Of a stretch of DNA of 64,000 bases, positions 41,960 through 52,570 are shown one piece after another. The translations under genes and the position numbers were made by a program. This DNA is from Lepus europaeus (taxonomy: Eukaryota > Chordata > Mammalia > Lagomorpha > Leporidae), in assembly GCF_033115175.1 (NCBI RefSeq), contig NC_084832.1:14001342-14065341 (forward strand). Reading direction: 5' to 3'. Positions within the stretch are counted from its first letter, which is position 1. Each line of letters begins with the position of its first letter. The notes under the pieces are model-generated. The model ran no database searches. It worked only from the letters and a program-made list of their open reading frames with translations, and was not told the DNA's origin.

Positions 41960-42480
41960 CCAGACCTCATTCAGGCTGTGTCCTGCCTCTGCCCCCAGAT
42001 GCTCCAGTGGTTCCCCACCTCACAAAGGTAAAGTTCAAAGTCCTCATGTGGCTCTCAAGTCCCTGTGTGTCCCTAAGCAACCTTCTCATTCTCATTCTCT
42101 CTTGCCTACCACCATTGCTCCATCAGGAATGTTCCAGCACCTCCCGTTTCCTGGACTGCTCAAGTCTAGAAAGCCACACGGATCACTCTCTCTCTTCTTC
42201 AAGTGTTGCCCAAATGTTCTGAACACAGAGACCTCCCCTGTCTCTTCATCTGTCAAACAGCCCACCCTGCACAGCGGTCCCACCGTCATCCTTTATTGTC
42301 AACCTGCTTTGTTTCTTACTATGCTCATCGCCATTCAGTGTGTTATGTACTTGCCTATTAACTAGAATGCACGTTTCATAAGGTCGTGGGTTTTGTTTTG
42401 TTTATTGCTGTATTCCAACCCCTCAATCAGAATCTGACTCATGGCAGGTATTCAGCTCATAATTGTTAATGCGTGACATT
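41960..42480 (+). mobile_element. L2 LINE 3' end, sense
   Basis: The 3' half closely follows the L2 order: 'CATCCTTTATTGTCAACCTGC…', 'TTGCCTATTAACTAGAATGCACGTTTCATAAGGTCGTGGGTTTTGTTTTGTTTATTGCTGTATTCC' and 'TGACTCATGGCAGGTATTCAGCTCATAATTG'. The upstream part is a pyrimidine-rich L2 ORF2 remnant. This explains the long plus-strand open frame here as degraded LINE sequence. Confidence 0.85.
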
Positions 42481-42484
42481 TATT

Positions 42485-42840
42485 TTATTACTTTTTATCT
42501 ATAATCATAGGAATGCCATAGACTGTGAGGTCTTAAAAACATGAGTCCATGTTGTTATTCTCAGCCCCTAGATTACTGCCTGGAAGGCAGATGGACCATA
42601 ACAGAAGTTCCTGGAACAGCTTCCTCAACTCAAAAACTATAGGATCACAGGTGCAAAACTAATCTTCAGTCTTCTAGTCTGCAGTTACACTGTAGGTGAA
42701 GACCTACTTAATAATTACTTCCTTTTGAAGGCTGCTGGGGAAGAAGAATCCATTGTTTTCTCTATTGAATTTTAGATCTCTCAGTCTATGTCTAAGCTCT
42801 ATTTCCTTTTATTCTGGTATAACAAGAATGTTATTTGTCA
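42485..42840. other. Unique sequence, possibly another L2 remnant
   Basis: 'AGACTGTGAGGTC…', 'TATTCTCAGCCCCTAGATTACTGCCTGGAAGGCAG' weakly recalls the L2 3' end. Nothing else recognised. Confidence 0.35.
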
Positions 42841-42842
42841 TG

Positions 42843-43237
42843 TGTTTTTTTTTGTTTTTTTTTTTTGTTTTTTTTTTTTTTTTTTTTTTGCCAGGCAGAG
42901 TTAGACAGTGAGAGAGAGAGACAGAGAAGGAGTTATAGACAGTGAGAGAGAGACAGAGAGAAAGGTCTTCCTTCCGTTGGTTCACTCCCCTAATGGCCGC
43001 TACAGCCGGTGCTGCACCTTTCTGAAGCCAGGAGCCGAGTACTTCCTCCTGGTCTCCCATCCCGATGCAGGGACCCAAGCACTTGGGCCATCCTCCTGTG
43101 CCCTCCCAGGCCACAGCAGAGAGCTGGACTGGAAGAGGAGCAACCAGGACAGAATCTGGTGCCCCAACCGGGACCAGAACGTGGGGTGCCGGTGCGGCAG
43201 GTGGAGGATTAGCCAAATGATCCACGGCACTGGCCTT
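42843..43237 (-). mobile_element. Young-type CSINE, antisense, with tail-proximal duplication
   Basis: A long poly(T) with scattered G is followed by 'GGCAGAGTTAGACAGTGAGAGAGAGAGACAGAGAAGG', then a second 'GAGTTATAGACAGTGAGAGAGAGACAGAGAGAAAGG', so about 37 bp is repeated. The body is complete to the head 'GATCCACGGCACTGGCC'. Flanking 'TTATTTGTCATG' and 'TTATTTATCATT' fit a TSD. Confidence 0.93.
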
Positions 43238-43278
43238 ATTTATCATTTTTTTAAGAGTTCAGCTTTTTTAAGATTTAT

Positions 43279-43351
43279 TTTAGAAGTACAACAAAAATCT
43301 TCAAATGTTCATGCTTTTTGATACTATATTTTTATTTCAAGATATTATACT
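43279..43351. repeat. Inverted duplication, left arm (73 bp)
   Basis: The reverse complement of this segment matches 44,634-44,706 at 69 of 73 positions with no gaps; similarity stops abruptly at both ends. It sits just right of a short antisense-SINE-tail-like string ('TTTTTTAAGATTTATTT') and just left of another CSINE tail. Confidence 0.93.
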
Positions 43352-43370
43352 TTTATATTATGGGGTTTTT

Positions 43371-43556
43371 TTAAATTTATTTATTTGAAAGGCAGAGTTA
43401 CAGAGAAAGAAGGAAAGATAGAGAGAGAGAGATATCTTCCATCTGTTGGTTTATTCCTCAAACGGCCACAATGGCCAGGGCTGGCTCAGGCCAAAGCTAG
43501 GAGCCAGGAGCTTCTTTCAGGTCTGCCATGTGGGTAGCAGGGGCTCAAGCACTTCG
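43371..43556 (-). mobile_element. CSINE, antisense, 5' half missing
   Basis: The tail, 'CTTCCATCTGTTGGTTTATTCC' and 'GGTAGCAGGGGCTCAAGCACTT' are present. The element then stops and unrelated sequence follows, so the head half is lost. Confidence 0.88.
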
Positions 43557-43559
43557 GGA

Positions 43560-43958
43560 AGTGAGGTGGGATAGATGATCTTAATCTAATCCTTTGAGCC
43601 GAGCTGAGGCTAGATTTCATTTCATGAGTGTGTTTGTGACTCGTCCTTACTCTTAACTTGCAGTACTTTTTGGTCCCAATCAAGAGTTGGGATTATTTGC
43701 CAGATTGTCTCTCCTGTAAAGGATGCTAGAATCCAAAGTTTGCTCACCTGGCCCCATCAAAGTGCCAAACCTTGGTTTTGTTCTTTTGCAGTGGTCCTTT
43801 TCCAATTAGCAACTGCCTCAAGGAGAAAAGCTTCCCCAGTGCCAGGTTCACTTCTCCCAGCTTACCCATGAATTGCCTTGCGAGGTCTCTGATGGCTTCA
43901 AGCACATAGGTTTTTCCCACCCTGGATTAATTATTTCTGTCTAGCTTTTCTAGACATT
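43560..43958. other. Unique intergenic sequence, no gene recognised
   Basis: No repeat or exon recognised. Confidence 0.4.
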
Positions 43959-43961
43959 CTT

Positions 43962-44282
43962 TTTTAAGGATTTATTTTTATTTAAAAGGCAAAGAGAGAC
44001 AGACACATAGACAAAGATATCTTCCATCCATTGGATCCCTTCCTAAATGCCTACAGCAGTTGGACTGGGTCAGGCTGAAGCCAGGAGTCTGGATCTCAAT
44101 CCAGGTCTCCTATGTGGGTGCCAGGGACCCAAGTGCTTGAGCCATCATCTGCTACCTCTCAGTTTGTGCGTTAGTAGGAAGGTGGATCAGAGGTGGAGCT
44201 GGAATTTGAACTAAGGCACTGTGATATGGACGAGGGCGTCCCAAGTGGTGTCTTAACGACTGTTCCTCAACGCCTGCTCCTC
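43962..44282 (-). mobile_element. CSINE, antisense, diverged
   Basis: 'CTTCCATCCATTGGATCCC', 'CAAGTGCTTGAGCCATCATC', 'GTTTGTGCGTTAGTAGGAAGG' and the head '…AACGACTGTTCCTCAACGCCTGCTCC' are recognisable. An older-subtype copy. Confidence 0.87.
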
Positions 44283-44439
44283 CAGTCACTCTTTACAGGA
44301 AGATTGTTCTGAAATAACCCAGTCAGCCATTGCCAGAAACACACTTATAATTTACTCTAATAAAAAAGGTTATAATATATACTTCCTTATAACTTGGTTT
44401 TCTCACTTATTCTTTTATGAACCACAAACATATTTAATA

Positions 44440-44820
44440 AGTATGTCAGTATTAATTTGCACACTAATTTAAAACTGCCACCTAGAATTTATACCATTCT
44501 GAGAGTGTATCATTTGTAGCCAAACACTTATATATTTCAACTACTGTTGAACAATAAATAAATTATATAATCTCATAAACAGTTCTATAAACCTATCCTC
44601 ATATATATTTTCCAAGGTTATAATTGTTCCCTCAGTATAATATCTTGAAATAAAAATATAATATCAAAGAGCGTGAACATTTGAAGATTTTTGTTGCACT
44701 TCTAAAGGTCCTGCTAGGATTATCATCCCAGTTTACATTTCTATCAGCAGTGTATCTAAGTGCCAGTTTCCCTATATTTTTAAGCATTTTCTAAATTTTA
44801 GAATTTTAATTTTGAAGCTT
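44440..44820 (-). mobile_element. Ancient L1 3' UTR, antisense
   Basis: 'TTGCACTTCTAAAGGTCCTGC', 'TCCCAGTTTACATTTCTATCAGCAGTGTATCTAAGTGCCAGTTTCCC' and 'AAGCATTTTCTAAATTTTAG' match the reverse complement of an L1 3' region. It contains the right arm of the inverted duplication. Confidence 0.6.
44634..44706. repeat. Inverted duplication, right arm (73 bp), likely the source
   Basis: This arm lies inside continuous L1-like sequence, whereas the left arm is bounded by SINE-tail fragments. That suggests this copy is the donor and the arm at 43,279 the inserted inverted copy. Confidence 0.9.
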
Positions 44821-44824
44821 GCCT

Positions 44825-45278
44825 CTTGTGACTTATAAATAGCATGTATTTCCTGAGTGACTCTCGAGTTTCCACAAACTGGGAACGTTCTTGGGGTCAC
44901 AAGGAAAAAAAATCTAAACTTGGACCCTGACCTTCCAGAGTTCAGCACTCCTCGTCTTTACTCTTTTATGACTCGCTCTGCATGACGAATGTCCACGGTA
45001 ACACTCCAGGAAGTTCTGAATCCTCTGTGTAGAGGTTTGTCTCCTCATGTTCTCACCACTTACACTGGTGTATTGGTCCCTGCCTTTAAGTTCAATTATG
45101 TATTATGGACCTATTTACAACCCATAATCCGGGGTGGCACCTTGATCTCTTCTGACTACATATCCAGTGGTGTGACTAGTTTCTTTTTCATCCTCCATGT
45201 ACTTCCTTAAACCTATCTTGCTTGAACTCTGTCTCCTGGTGCTGACCACTCACTCAACTACCAAGATCATTCACCTGC
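44825..45278. other. Unique intergenic sequence, no gene recognised
   Basis: No repeat or exon recognised. It is the start of a long SINE-free interval. Confidence 0.4.
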
Positions 45279-45282
45279 ATTA

Positions 45283-45510
45283 GAAGTCAACAAACGATAG
45301 CCCCTGGTACAAATCTGACTTGCCACCTGCTTGTGTAAATGGCGCTCCACAGGAATGCAACCATGCTCATTTGCACCTGCTGCTTAGGGATGCTTTGGTC
45401 ATACAACAATGGAGTTAGGGACTTCCACAGAGACCAAATGGTTCACAGAGCTTAAAGTACTTACTATCTGGCCCATGACAGAAAAAGTCTGCCAATGCTT
45501 GATCTGAGGC
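45283..45510 (+). mobile_element. hAT-type non-autonomous DNA transposon
   Basis: 'GTCAACAAACGATAGCCCCTGGTACAAATCTGACTTGCCACCTGCTTGTGTAAAT', 'AGAGACCAAATGGTTCACAGAGCTTAAAGTACTTACTATCTGGCCC' and 'CAGAAAAAGTCTGCCAATGC' follow a well-known MITE with 'GTCAGCAAACT…AGTTTGCCGAC' terminal repeats. It is nearly full length. Confidence 0.8.
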
Positions 45511-45514
45511 TGGC

Positions 45515-45955
45515 CGCCCTTATAACTCTATGAGAATATCCCGAACCCATTGTCAGACAAAGCAGCTGCCCAGAGAACCCCCGCCCCGACTCCCCCGCTT
45601 CAGTAGGTCCGTGTCTGCTCAGTATCACTTGATTTAGGGTGCACCACTACTTCTTCTCAAAGAACTCATCTTTTGTCCCTGGATTCAGAAGAGATGGCTC
45701 TGCCCACTCCCACAGCCCAGGCCAATCAGAGTCTTCCCTGAGACTTTTGGCAGCTCTATCATGAAAGATGGCACCCTTTAATTCGGGGTTTCAGCCTGTG
45801 AGGATGCTGAAGGCTCCAGGCTAACATACCATCTTGTTCTCATTTGGAAAAAGCCTACTTGAATACAAGCAGAGGCCAGTGAGCCCACAGAGGGGCCCAC
45901 AAAGTCCAATGACCTTGTCTGAGTCCCTAGGCTGAGTTGCCAGAAGCTGGGTTTA
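45515..45955. other. Unique intergenic sequence, no gene recognised
   Basis: No repeat or exon recognised with confidence. Confidence 0.4.
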
Positions 45956-45959
45956 CCTC

Positions 45960-46080
45960 CTGCGATTTTAACCTTCAAATTATGGCTGATTTTTAAATGC
46001 TAGATATCCCAATAAATTACTCTTTATGCTCAAAGTTGTTTTGACAGGGGTTCTGTTGCATGAAACTAAGAGTCCAGGCA
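45960..46080 (+). mobile_element. Possible ERV/MaLR LTR 3' end
   Basis: 'CCAATAAATTACTCTTTATGCTCAAAGTTGTTTTGACAGGGGTTCTGTTGCATGAAACTAAGAGTCC' resembles LTR 3' ends of the form 'AATAAA…TTTATGCTTAAG…GTTTCTGTCACTTGCAACCAAAAGAGTCC'. Confidence 0.45.
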
Positions 46081-46084
46081 AGTA

Positions 46085-48570
46085 TAAATATTGGGTGCCA
46101 GGGGAAAATGCAGTTGGGTGATTGGTAAGGGTAGGGCTGAGTGGCAGACAGCAGTAATCTTTGCATCTGGGAACTCAGAGACTTTGCACTTGGTAGATAC
46201 AGAGGATGACACAGTATAATAGAGCTTCCACATCTACATAAAGCATGGTATTTGTAAGACATGCTGATCCAAATAGATGAGGCGGCTCCCTGCCAGAGGC
46301 AATTGGCCTGGGGCTCTGGATGCCTCAGGCACTGCCCCAGCTGCCCTGGACAAAGGCACGGACATCTGCCATCCTGGTGTGCCACACGCTTAGAAAGCTC
46401 TTAGTCTAAAAAGGTCAGGCCAAGTGTGCTGGCTACTTTTGTGGATTTTAGTAAGCTGCAAGGAGAAACAGAGAAACTTCAGCCAAGTTGGCCCATCAGG
46501 AAGCCATGCAGCCTTGGATGAAATCCAGGTTAAGAGAGGCCCTTCCAGCCTGCACCAGCAGGAAGAAGAGAATGCAAAAGTTGTGTTAACCCTCCCTGGT
46601 TAAAGCCGGTGAGAGCAAGTCAGAGAGGCAGGTAAGCACCTGTGAAGAAAGCTGGGCCTGGGCTGACTTGATGGGCATGAAGTTGCAAGAGACCCTGCAC
46701 TTACAAGGGCCCTGTGCCTGGTTTACTGCCTAGCTGTATCTTGAAATAATTTTGAACAAGAGTGCTCCATTTTCATTTTGCCTTGGTCCTGGCAAATTAT
46801 ATAGCCAGTCCTGCCCGAGACTTGAGAGAGAAATCAAAGCATCAAGTGACCCAGATCCTCCAGACTCCTTCTAAACACCTGCAGATCCCGCCCTTCCCCT
46901 ACAGGGCCCTCCTTCCTGGCAGAAGCATGGTTTTCTCCACAGCCAGTCATGGGGTACGTCCAAGGACAAGGGACAGATTAACCCTGCCTATCATTTCAAT
47001 CCTCTCATTCAGAGGCAGAGAACCACACAGAAAGAGTAAGACCAGGAGTGCTAAGGGGCAGAGGGTCAAGTTTTCAATGATAGGGTTTAGAGTCAAGGAC
47101 CCTGATTCAGCAGGCTTATGCCTTTGGTTTCTACTGTTTTCAGAAGACTTATGTCACCAGGGCAATAGCAAACCTGTGACTGCTTAATCCTTAAATCTCT
47201 GGTTCCCAAGCTCTACCCCCAGGTGCCCTTGGCTACTACAGGGAATTCATAAAGGCAGGCACAGTGTTTTACATTTTCCAGGAGACAGAGTGGGGCTGAA
47301 CATCTGTCAGACACCACATGGACAAGTAGCTCAGTTTCAATATTAGATCATGCTAGACTCTTTCCAATGATGTCATATTATTTGCAAACCAGTTGCTTAC
47401 TTTTTTTTGGCAGGTGCTGTGGTAAAAATCAAAAGTCAAGGTGGAAGAAGAAATGAAGGTGGTAGCAGCCACTCTGATTCTAAGGTTGGGAAGTTGTCCA
47501 ATGTCCAACAGGAACATATGTCCCATTAATCACTATGATGACTTAAGAACAAAATTAAAACCTTTAAAAATTTACAGAATTATTTTTTTCAGATGGCTCC
47601 TAAGTTATGAAGACAGAAGGGCATATTGAGTTGTTTATACCTCATTTCTTAATTAATTGGCCTATTGGGTAATTCTTTTGACCTAGAGATGCTATGGAAA
47701 AAAAGTGGCTGAAGCATGAAGGTGCTATGAAGGAGAAAATTTAAGACCTCTGTATGAAGAGAAGCCCTCTCTGGACTCCAAATTTTCACCCAAAGCAGGT
47801 AGGGTGGGAAAGACCTTCAGCCTCCAGAAAAGCCACTGTAACCTAGACTTCTTTCCTGGGTAGTGGCAGAGCAACCCAGGAAAGGGAGCATTTCCCAAAG
47901 AACAGTCAAGTGCAAACCTTGTGGCTGACCCACGCACCTCTCCCACGTTTCCTTCCAGGAAGGCATCACACATAATATGGGCTGATGATGAAGCCTGCTG
48001 GGTTTCTTTTCTCTGTCTTTGAAACAAGAGATTTTAAGGTGCTTTTCAAACAGTTCCTCCTCCATAATAAACACAGGAATGGAGATTCCACTGACCATGT
48101 AGCCAGAAATTACCAGCTTGTGAAAAGATACAATAAACTTGACAAAGAGCACTGCACCTTATCCAGAGTCACTGGACTAGGAAATGGATGACTTGGGTTT
48201 GACTTGCTTTGGAGGAGAGATGAGTTGATAAATGGTTATTCATAGTTTGGGTGTAATATATTGGGGAGGGGGCACGTACAAGTTACACTTCTGGTAAAAA
48301 AATGTGCATGGGTGTGCACTTTGGCAGCCAAGGAGTAGAATGTTCCAGTCTTTTTTTTTTTTCCTATTGGGGAACTGCCCCGTCTGTGTTCCATCATTAC
48401 TCTGAGGGCACCTAGATAACTATGCAGCTGAGCAGAGGCTAGAGGAAATAAGAGGCAGACAAAGAGTTTTGATTTTATAATTATACCCACACTCTTGGAT
48501 TTTTTCTAGCCTGGATTTCTGAGTTAAAATTTCTCTTTCATGCTTATGGAGGTTTAAGCTAGGTTTTCTT
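46085..48570. other. SINE-free unique block, no gene recognised
   Basis: About 2.5 kb without a recognised mobile element. Frames on both strands are short and without domain character, and no splice-bounded exon was identified. A T12 run occurs near 48,352. Confidence 0.45.
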
Positions 48571-48572
48571 TC

Positions 48573-48861
48573 TTTAAGATTTATTTATTATTTGAAAGGC
48601 AGAGAGAGAGAGAGAGAATCTTTCATCTACTGGTTCACTCCCCAGATAGCTGCAACAGAAGGGGCTGGATCAGGCGGAAGCCAAGATCCTGGACCTCCAT
48701 CCGGGGCTACCACTTCCATGGCAGGTGTCCAAGCACTAGGGTCAGCTTTCTGTCTTCGCAGGTGCATTAGCAGGGAGCTGGATAGGAAGCCGAGCAGTTG
48801 GGACCTGAACTGGCAGTCCACAATGCAGACAGCGGCTTAACTAGTCATGCCACAATACCAG
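48573..48861 (-). mobile_element. CSINE, antisense, TSD
   Basis: Flanks 'AAGCTAGGTTTTCTT' and 'GAGCTAGGTTTTTGT' share AGCTAGGTTTT. The body is complete to the head 'CATGCCACAATACCAGCCC'. Confidence 0.95.
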
Positions 48862-48864
48862 CCC

Positions 48865-50045
48865 TCTTGAGCTAGGTTTTTGTCCCTTGTTATTCAAAGA
48901 GTTCTGGATAACAATATCCCTTTACATAGCTTCTTTAGGAAGCCAAATAAAAATGGGTTTAAAAAAATCAAGGTACAAGACTACCTGCTTCTTTTTCCGG
49001 GTGAAGCTTTGCACACAGGTAGTATTTAGGCTGGCATTTTCAGGATTCTGAGCTTACTTAAGTCATGTGCATTCTGGAACTTCTATTTGCAACTGACAGC
49101 CACATTTTACCTTTGGTGGTTATGCAGCATTCTTTAAGCACATCATTCCCTGGATCAGCTGGAGGTGAAAATTAAAATCATTTTCTACCATTTGTCTTCC
49201 TTGTCAGAAAACAGGGCCAAGAGCTTTTAAGAACTATGCTTCAGTTTCCGTGACTGTAGGATGGATGACATCAGTCTGGGGATGACTTCATTTATGCCCT
49301 TTCTAGATGCATCTGAAAGGAAACCAAGCCTCAGGAGGGAGGGAAATCCACACACAGGGCACTTGAGGAGTCTTTGCATACGGCAGCCTTTACAAGCTGA
49401 TTGGCAGGGTCAAGTGGCCACTGTTCAGAGGGCCACAAGCCCTGTGAATTGGCTCTCTGCCAAGCAAAATTGCACATGAGAATTTTTCTAGTGAGCCCGT
49501 TCTGGACGCTTCTTCTAAACGGTTCAAAGTTCCCTGGTGTTGAGCCCACAGAACTGCCATAGGGCAACTACACAACCAAAATCCCCCTGGCTGGCTGGAG
49601 GCTCAGGCCCCAACTCTCCTGGCAAATCACACCTACAAGTGTAGAGATACGCAGGTGAAGAGGGCAGAAGGAGAAAGAGACATCTTAGTTCATCAACCTT
49701 TTTTCTGAGATGAGTATTTCCAGGCCTGCATAATACTCTGAACTCTTTCTGGCAGATTTTGTTACGTATCCCAGACGATTTCTTCTAATTAGCAATATTT
49801 TATTGGGCAGACACCTGTAAATTCCTTGCTTCTGCTTTAGTCATCCAATAATTGGAGGTTACTGCTCTGGTTTCTATGCAAGATAAAGTTTAGGGACTAC
49901 ACCCAAGGAAATATGGAAGAAATGTCTCTTGTGCAAAAATGTGAAGTGTGTAGCAGGCCCATGGGCCTTGGGAGAGGAGAAAGCAGTCCTGGATCTGAGC
50001 CTGTAGGAACCAGTGATGCGGGTGACCAAACTCATATATAGTGAA
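48865..50045. other. Unique intergenic sequence, no gene recognised
   Basis: No repeat was recognised except a weak MIR-like phrase near 49,228-49,270 ('ATGCTTCAGTTTCCGTGACTGTAGGATGG'). No exon seen. Confidence 0.4.
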
Positions 50046-50049
50046 GGAG

Positions 50050-50405
50050 TAAGAGCTAACCTGTGCCCTCCCTCAAATTCATGAGGAAGTCCTAACCCCC
50101 AGGACCTCCAAATGTGACTATACTTGACTCCAGAGCAGTCAAGTTCAGGAAGAACAATCAGAGTAGGCTCCAACCCATTATTATTGGTCTCCTTGTATGC
50201 AGAGGGATTTAGGGCACAGACAACCACAGACAGACCAGATGAGCAGCAGCCACCTGCAAGGAGGGAGGCCTCAGAGGAAATCAGCCCTTGCTGACACTGT
50301 GACCTGATTTCCAGCCTCTGCCATTGTGAGGAGGTACACAATTGTGGTGTAAGACACCCAGTTGGTGGGTCTTTGTTACAGCTGCCCTAGCAAGCAGGGT
50401 ACAAC
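50050..50405 (+). mobile_element. MLT1-type MaLR LTR, sense
   Basis: 'TCATGAGGAAGTCCTAACCCCCAGGACCTCCAAATGTGACTATACTTG', 'GGCCTCAGAGGAAATCAGCCC…GACACTGTGACCTGATTTCCAGCCTC' and 'CCCAGTTGGTGGGTCTTTGTTACAGCTGCCCTAGCAAGC' reproduce the order of an MLT1 LTR from near its start to its end. A long antisense frame here is a chance frame. Confidence 0.85.
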
Positions 50406-50409
50406 CAAA

Positions 50410-51188
50410 GGCTGACTTAGAGTGAGGTCTCCAAGAGAGCCTGTCCTCTGAGCTCTGCATTCACAGAACAAAACCCTGTTGTCACCATTTCTCAATGTGC
50501 TGGGAAACCCCCCTAGGCCTTTAAAATATATTTTCTTGCTGTCATGTCATCCGATGATTCTTGATGTACTTCTTTATGCTGATGTTAATAATTTGTCTTC
50601 ACCTACTGAACATGTGTAGAAATTCTTCAAGCCTTCTGTTACTTATCTGAGCTACTCATATTTCTCTCTTTAAAGTTCACCATGCAAGTCCCTTTCTTTA
50701 ATCTGCAAATTTAAATTGCAAATGTGCTACTTGTCTAGCTGTTCTTTATCAAGTGGCATTTGGGAGTGTTTATCTTTTCAACTCAGAGCCAGAGAAGTGA
50801 AGGGATTGATTGTTGAATTCTTGTTTTCTGCTGCAAGCTTTGAGCTCAGCTGAGACTAGCAACTGGCTTAGGGGAAGTCAATCCATAGGGGCTCTCTGGG
50901 TGGAGGGGCTCCATGTAGGGACATGGAAATGTCTTTTGTGGTGCAGAATACATGTCAGAGCACAACTCATGTCCTGTAAGTGAACACAAAAGACAAAGAG
51001 GGCCAGGGGATGAAAACAATAGCTTAGTATCTCCATGGAGACAAGAGAACATATAATCTCTATGGAGACCCTCAAATTCTTTCTGCAATTACAGTAGTAA
51101 ATGATCTGTTGTAATTATTTATTAGGGGTGGAGAGAGAGTGACAAGAGGAAAAGTGTGAGAGGATGGTCCTTTTCTTTCCTTGGTAGA
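50410..51188. other. Unique intergenic sequence, no gene recognised
   Basis: No repeat or exon recognised. Confidence 0.4.
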
Positions 51189-51191
51189 AGC

Positions 51192-51493
51192 GATTTTTTT
51201 TAAAAAGATTTATTTATTTATTTGAAAGGCAGAGTTACAGAGAGGCAGAGGCAGAGAGGGCAAGCAAGTGAAGACTTCCATCTGCTGGTTTACTCCCCAG
51301 GTGGCTGCAATGGCAGGAGCTGGGCCCATCCAAAGCCAGGAGCTTCCTTTGGATCTCCCTCGTGGGTGCAGGGGCCCAAGGACTTGGGCCATCCTCTACT
51401 GCTTTCCCAGGCCATAGCATAGCAGAGACCTAGATTGGAAGTGGAGCAGCAGGGACCCAAACCAGCTTTACTGCTACCTACAGCGCCGGCCCT
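51192..51493 (-). mobile_element. CSINE, antisense, with 5' region deletion
   Basis: The body is intact to 'CCATAGCATAGCAGAGACCTAGATTGG'. The segment that should carry the 'GATGCCAGCACT' phrase is lost, so that 'CAAACCAGCTTTACTGCTACC' runs straight to 'CAGCGCCGGCCC'. Nearest CSINE upstream of the CpG island. Confidence 0.92.
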
Positions 51494-51599
51494 GGAAGTG
51501 ACCCTGTTGTCACTCTACATGCCATCAATTATGGTACTGTAAACTTCCAAAGTTAGGATAGTGAGACTAGGTTTCCAGGATAGGATCACAAGCACCTGG

Positions 51600-51780
51600 G
51601 GATCTAGTTCTGTTTAGATGCCCTATGCTGAACTGATGTCTGAATGCAACAGGTACACAAAAAAGTGTAATGGGAGTGGGGGGGAGGGCAGGATGGTGGG
51701 AATAATCAGTATATTCCTAAACTTGTGCTTATAAAATGTGTACTCAATAAATAAAGGGTTTCTTTGGGGAAAAAAATTAA
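51600..51780 (+). mobile_element. Probable L1 3' end with A-rich tail
   Basis: 'GGGAGGGCAGGATGGTGGGAATAATCAGTATATTCCTAAACTTGTGCTTATAAAATGTGTACTCAATAAATAAAGGG…' with a terminal A-rich stretch resembles a lagomorph-type L1 3' UTR ending. Confidence 0.5.
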
Positions 51781-51784
51781 AAGT

Positions 51785-52445
51785 GTAATGATTGAATGCA
51801 AAACCGCACAGAACTGTTCCTGACTCAGGCCTTGTCAATCATCGGTGCTCTGGGAAAACAAAGCAGCGAGAGACCTACAGTTCTGGGAACACTGGTTGAT
51901 GCCTGCATAGGACTGAGAAGAACTTGTTACTTCTATGAGCATTCTTTTTGTTCAGTGAGAATGGAACTCAATGGTCAAAGAAGAAAAACTGAGATAAACA
52001 GAGAATAGGAGATAGATCAGCTAAAGGATGCAAGTCTCAGACCATGTCCAGATAAGCCACATCCACTGGGAACCCATATGTTCTTAGTCTCACTAGCCCT
52101 GGTATACAAATATTATTCTGATTATTTTTTATATCTGGAATATTATGCTCCAGTGTCTTCTCCCCCTCATTTCACATCCTCCAGGGGTTTATTTGCTGGA
52201 AACTAGTCTACCGCAAAACAATTTCTGAGCATTTCCTATGGTATTGCTTCAAATCAGTGCTCTGATGTTACTGTCCATTTGTATCTCTCAGCATGATGGT
52301 CTCCTCTGGCTCTGATTAGTGACCAGATTCCAGACAGCTAAATTTTGGTGCATATACTTCCAGGTTTTTCTCTACTAATACATACACACACACACACACA
52401 GTTTCTAAGATTAATTTATATGCAGTCGCTGTAAATCAAACTATA
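51785..52445. other. Unique sequence upstream of the CpG island
   Basis: No repeat was recognised except (CA)n at 52,384-52,400. No exon recognised. Confidence 0.4.
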
Positions 52446-52448
52446 CAA

Positions 52449-52570
52449 AGGGCCTTTAAAAAGTTTACAATGTGTATTATGAAAAACCAGCATGGATTTC
52501 AAAACCTTATGCAACATACAAATACCCCTTAAATCCATTTTTCATGAACTTTCTGAAGTGCCTGTGCATT
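52449..52570 (-). mobile_element. Palindromic MITE-like DNA transposon
   Basis: One end reads GGGCCTTTAAAAAGTTTAC. The other, reverse-complemented, reads GGCACTTCAGAAAGTTCATGAA, so the ends form imperfect terminal inverted repeats around 'CAGCATGGATTTCAAAAC'. The 13,100 fragment appears to be the same family in the other orientation. The family name is not certain. Confidence 0.6.

Noticed and set aside
41781-42365. 194-codon plus-strand frame
   Set aside because: Explained by sense-strand L2 LINE sequence and its pyrimidine-rich upstream part; no intact reverse-transcriptase domain.
49874-50341. 155-codon minus-strand frame
   Set aside because: It lies antisense to an MLT1-type LTR.
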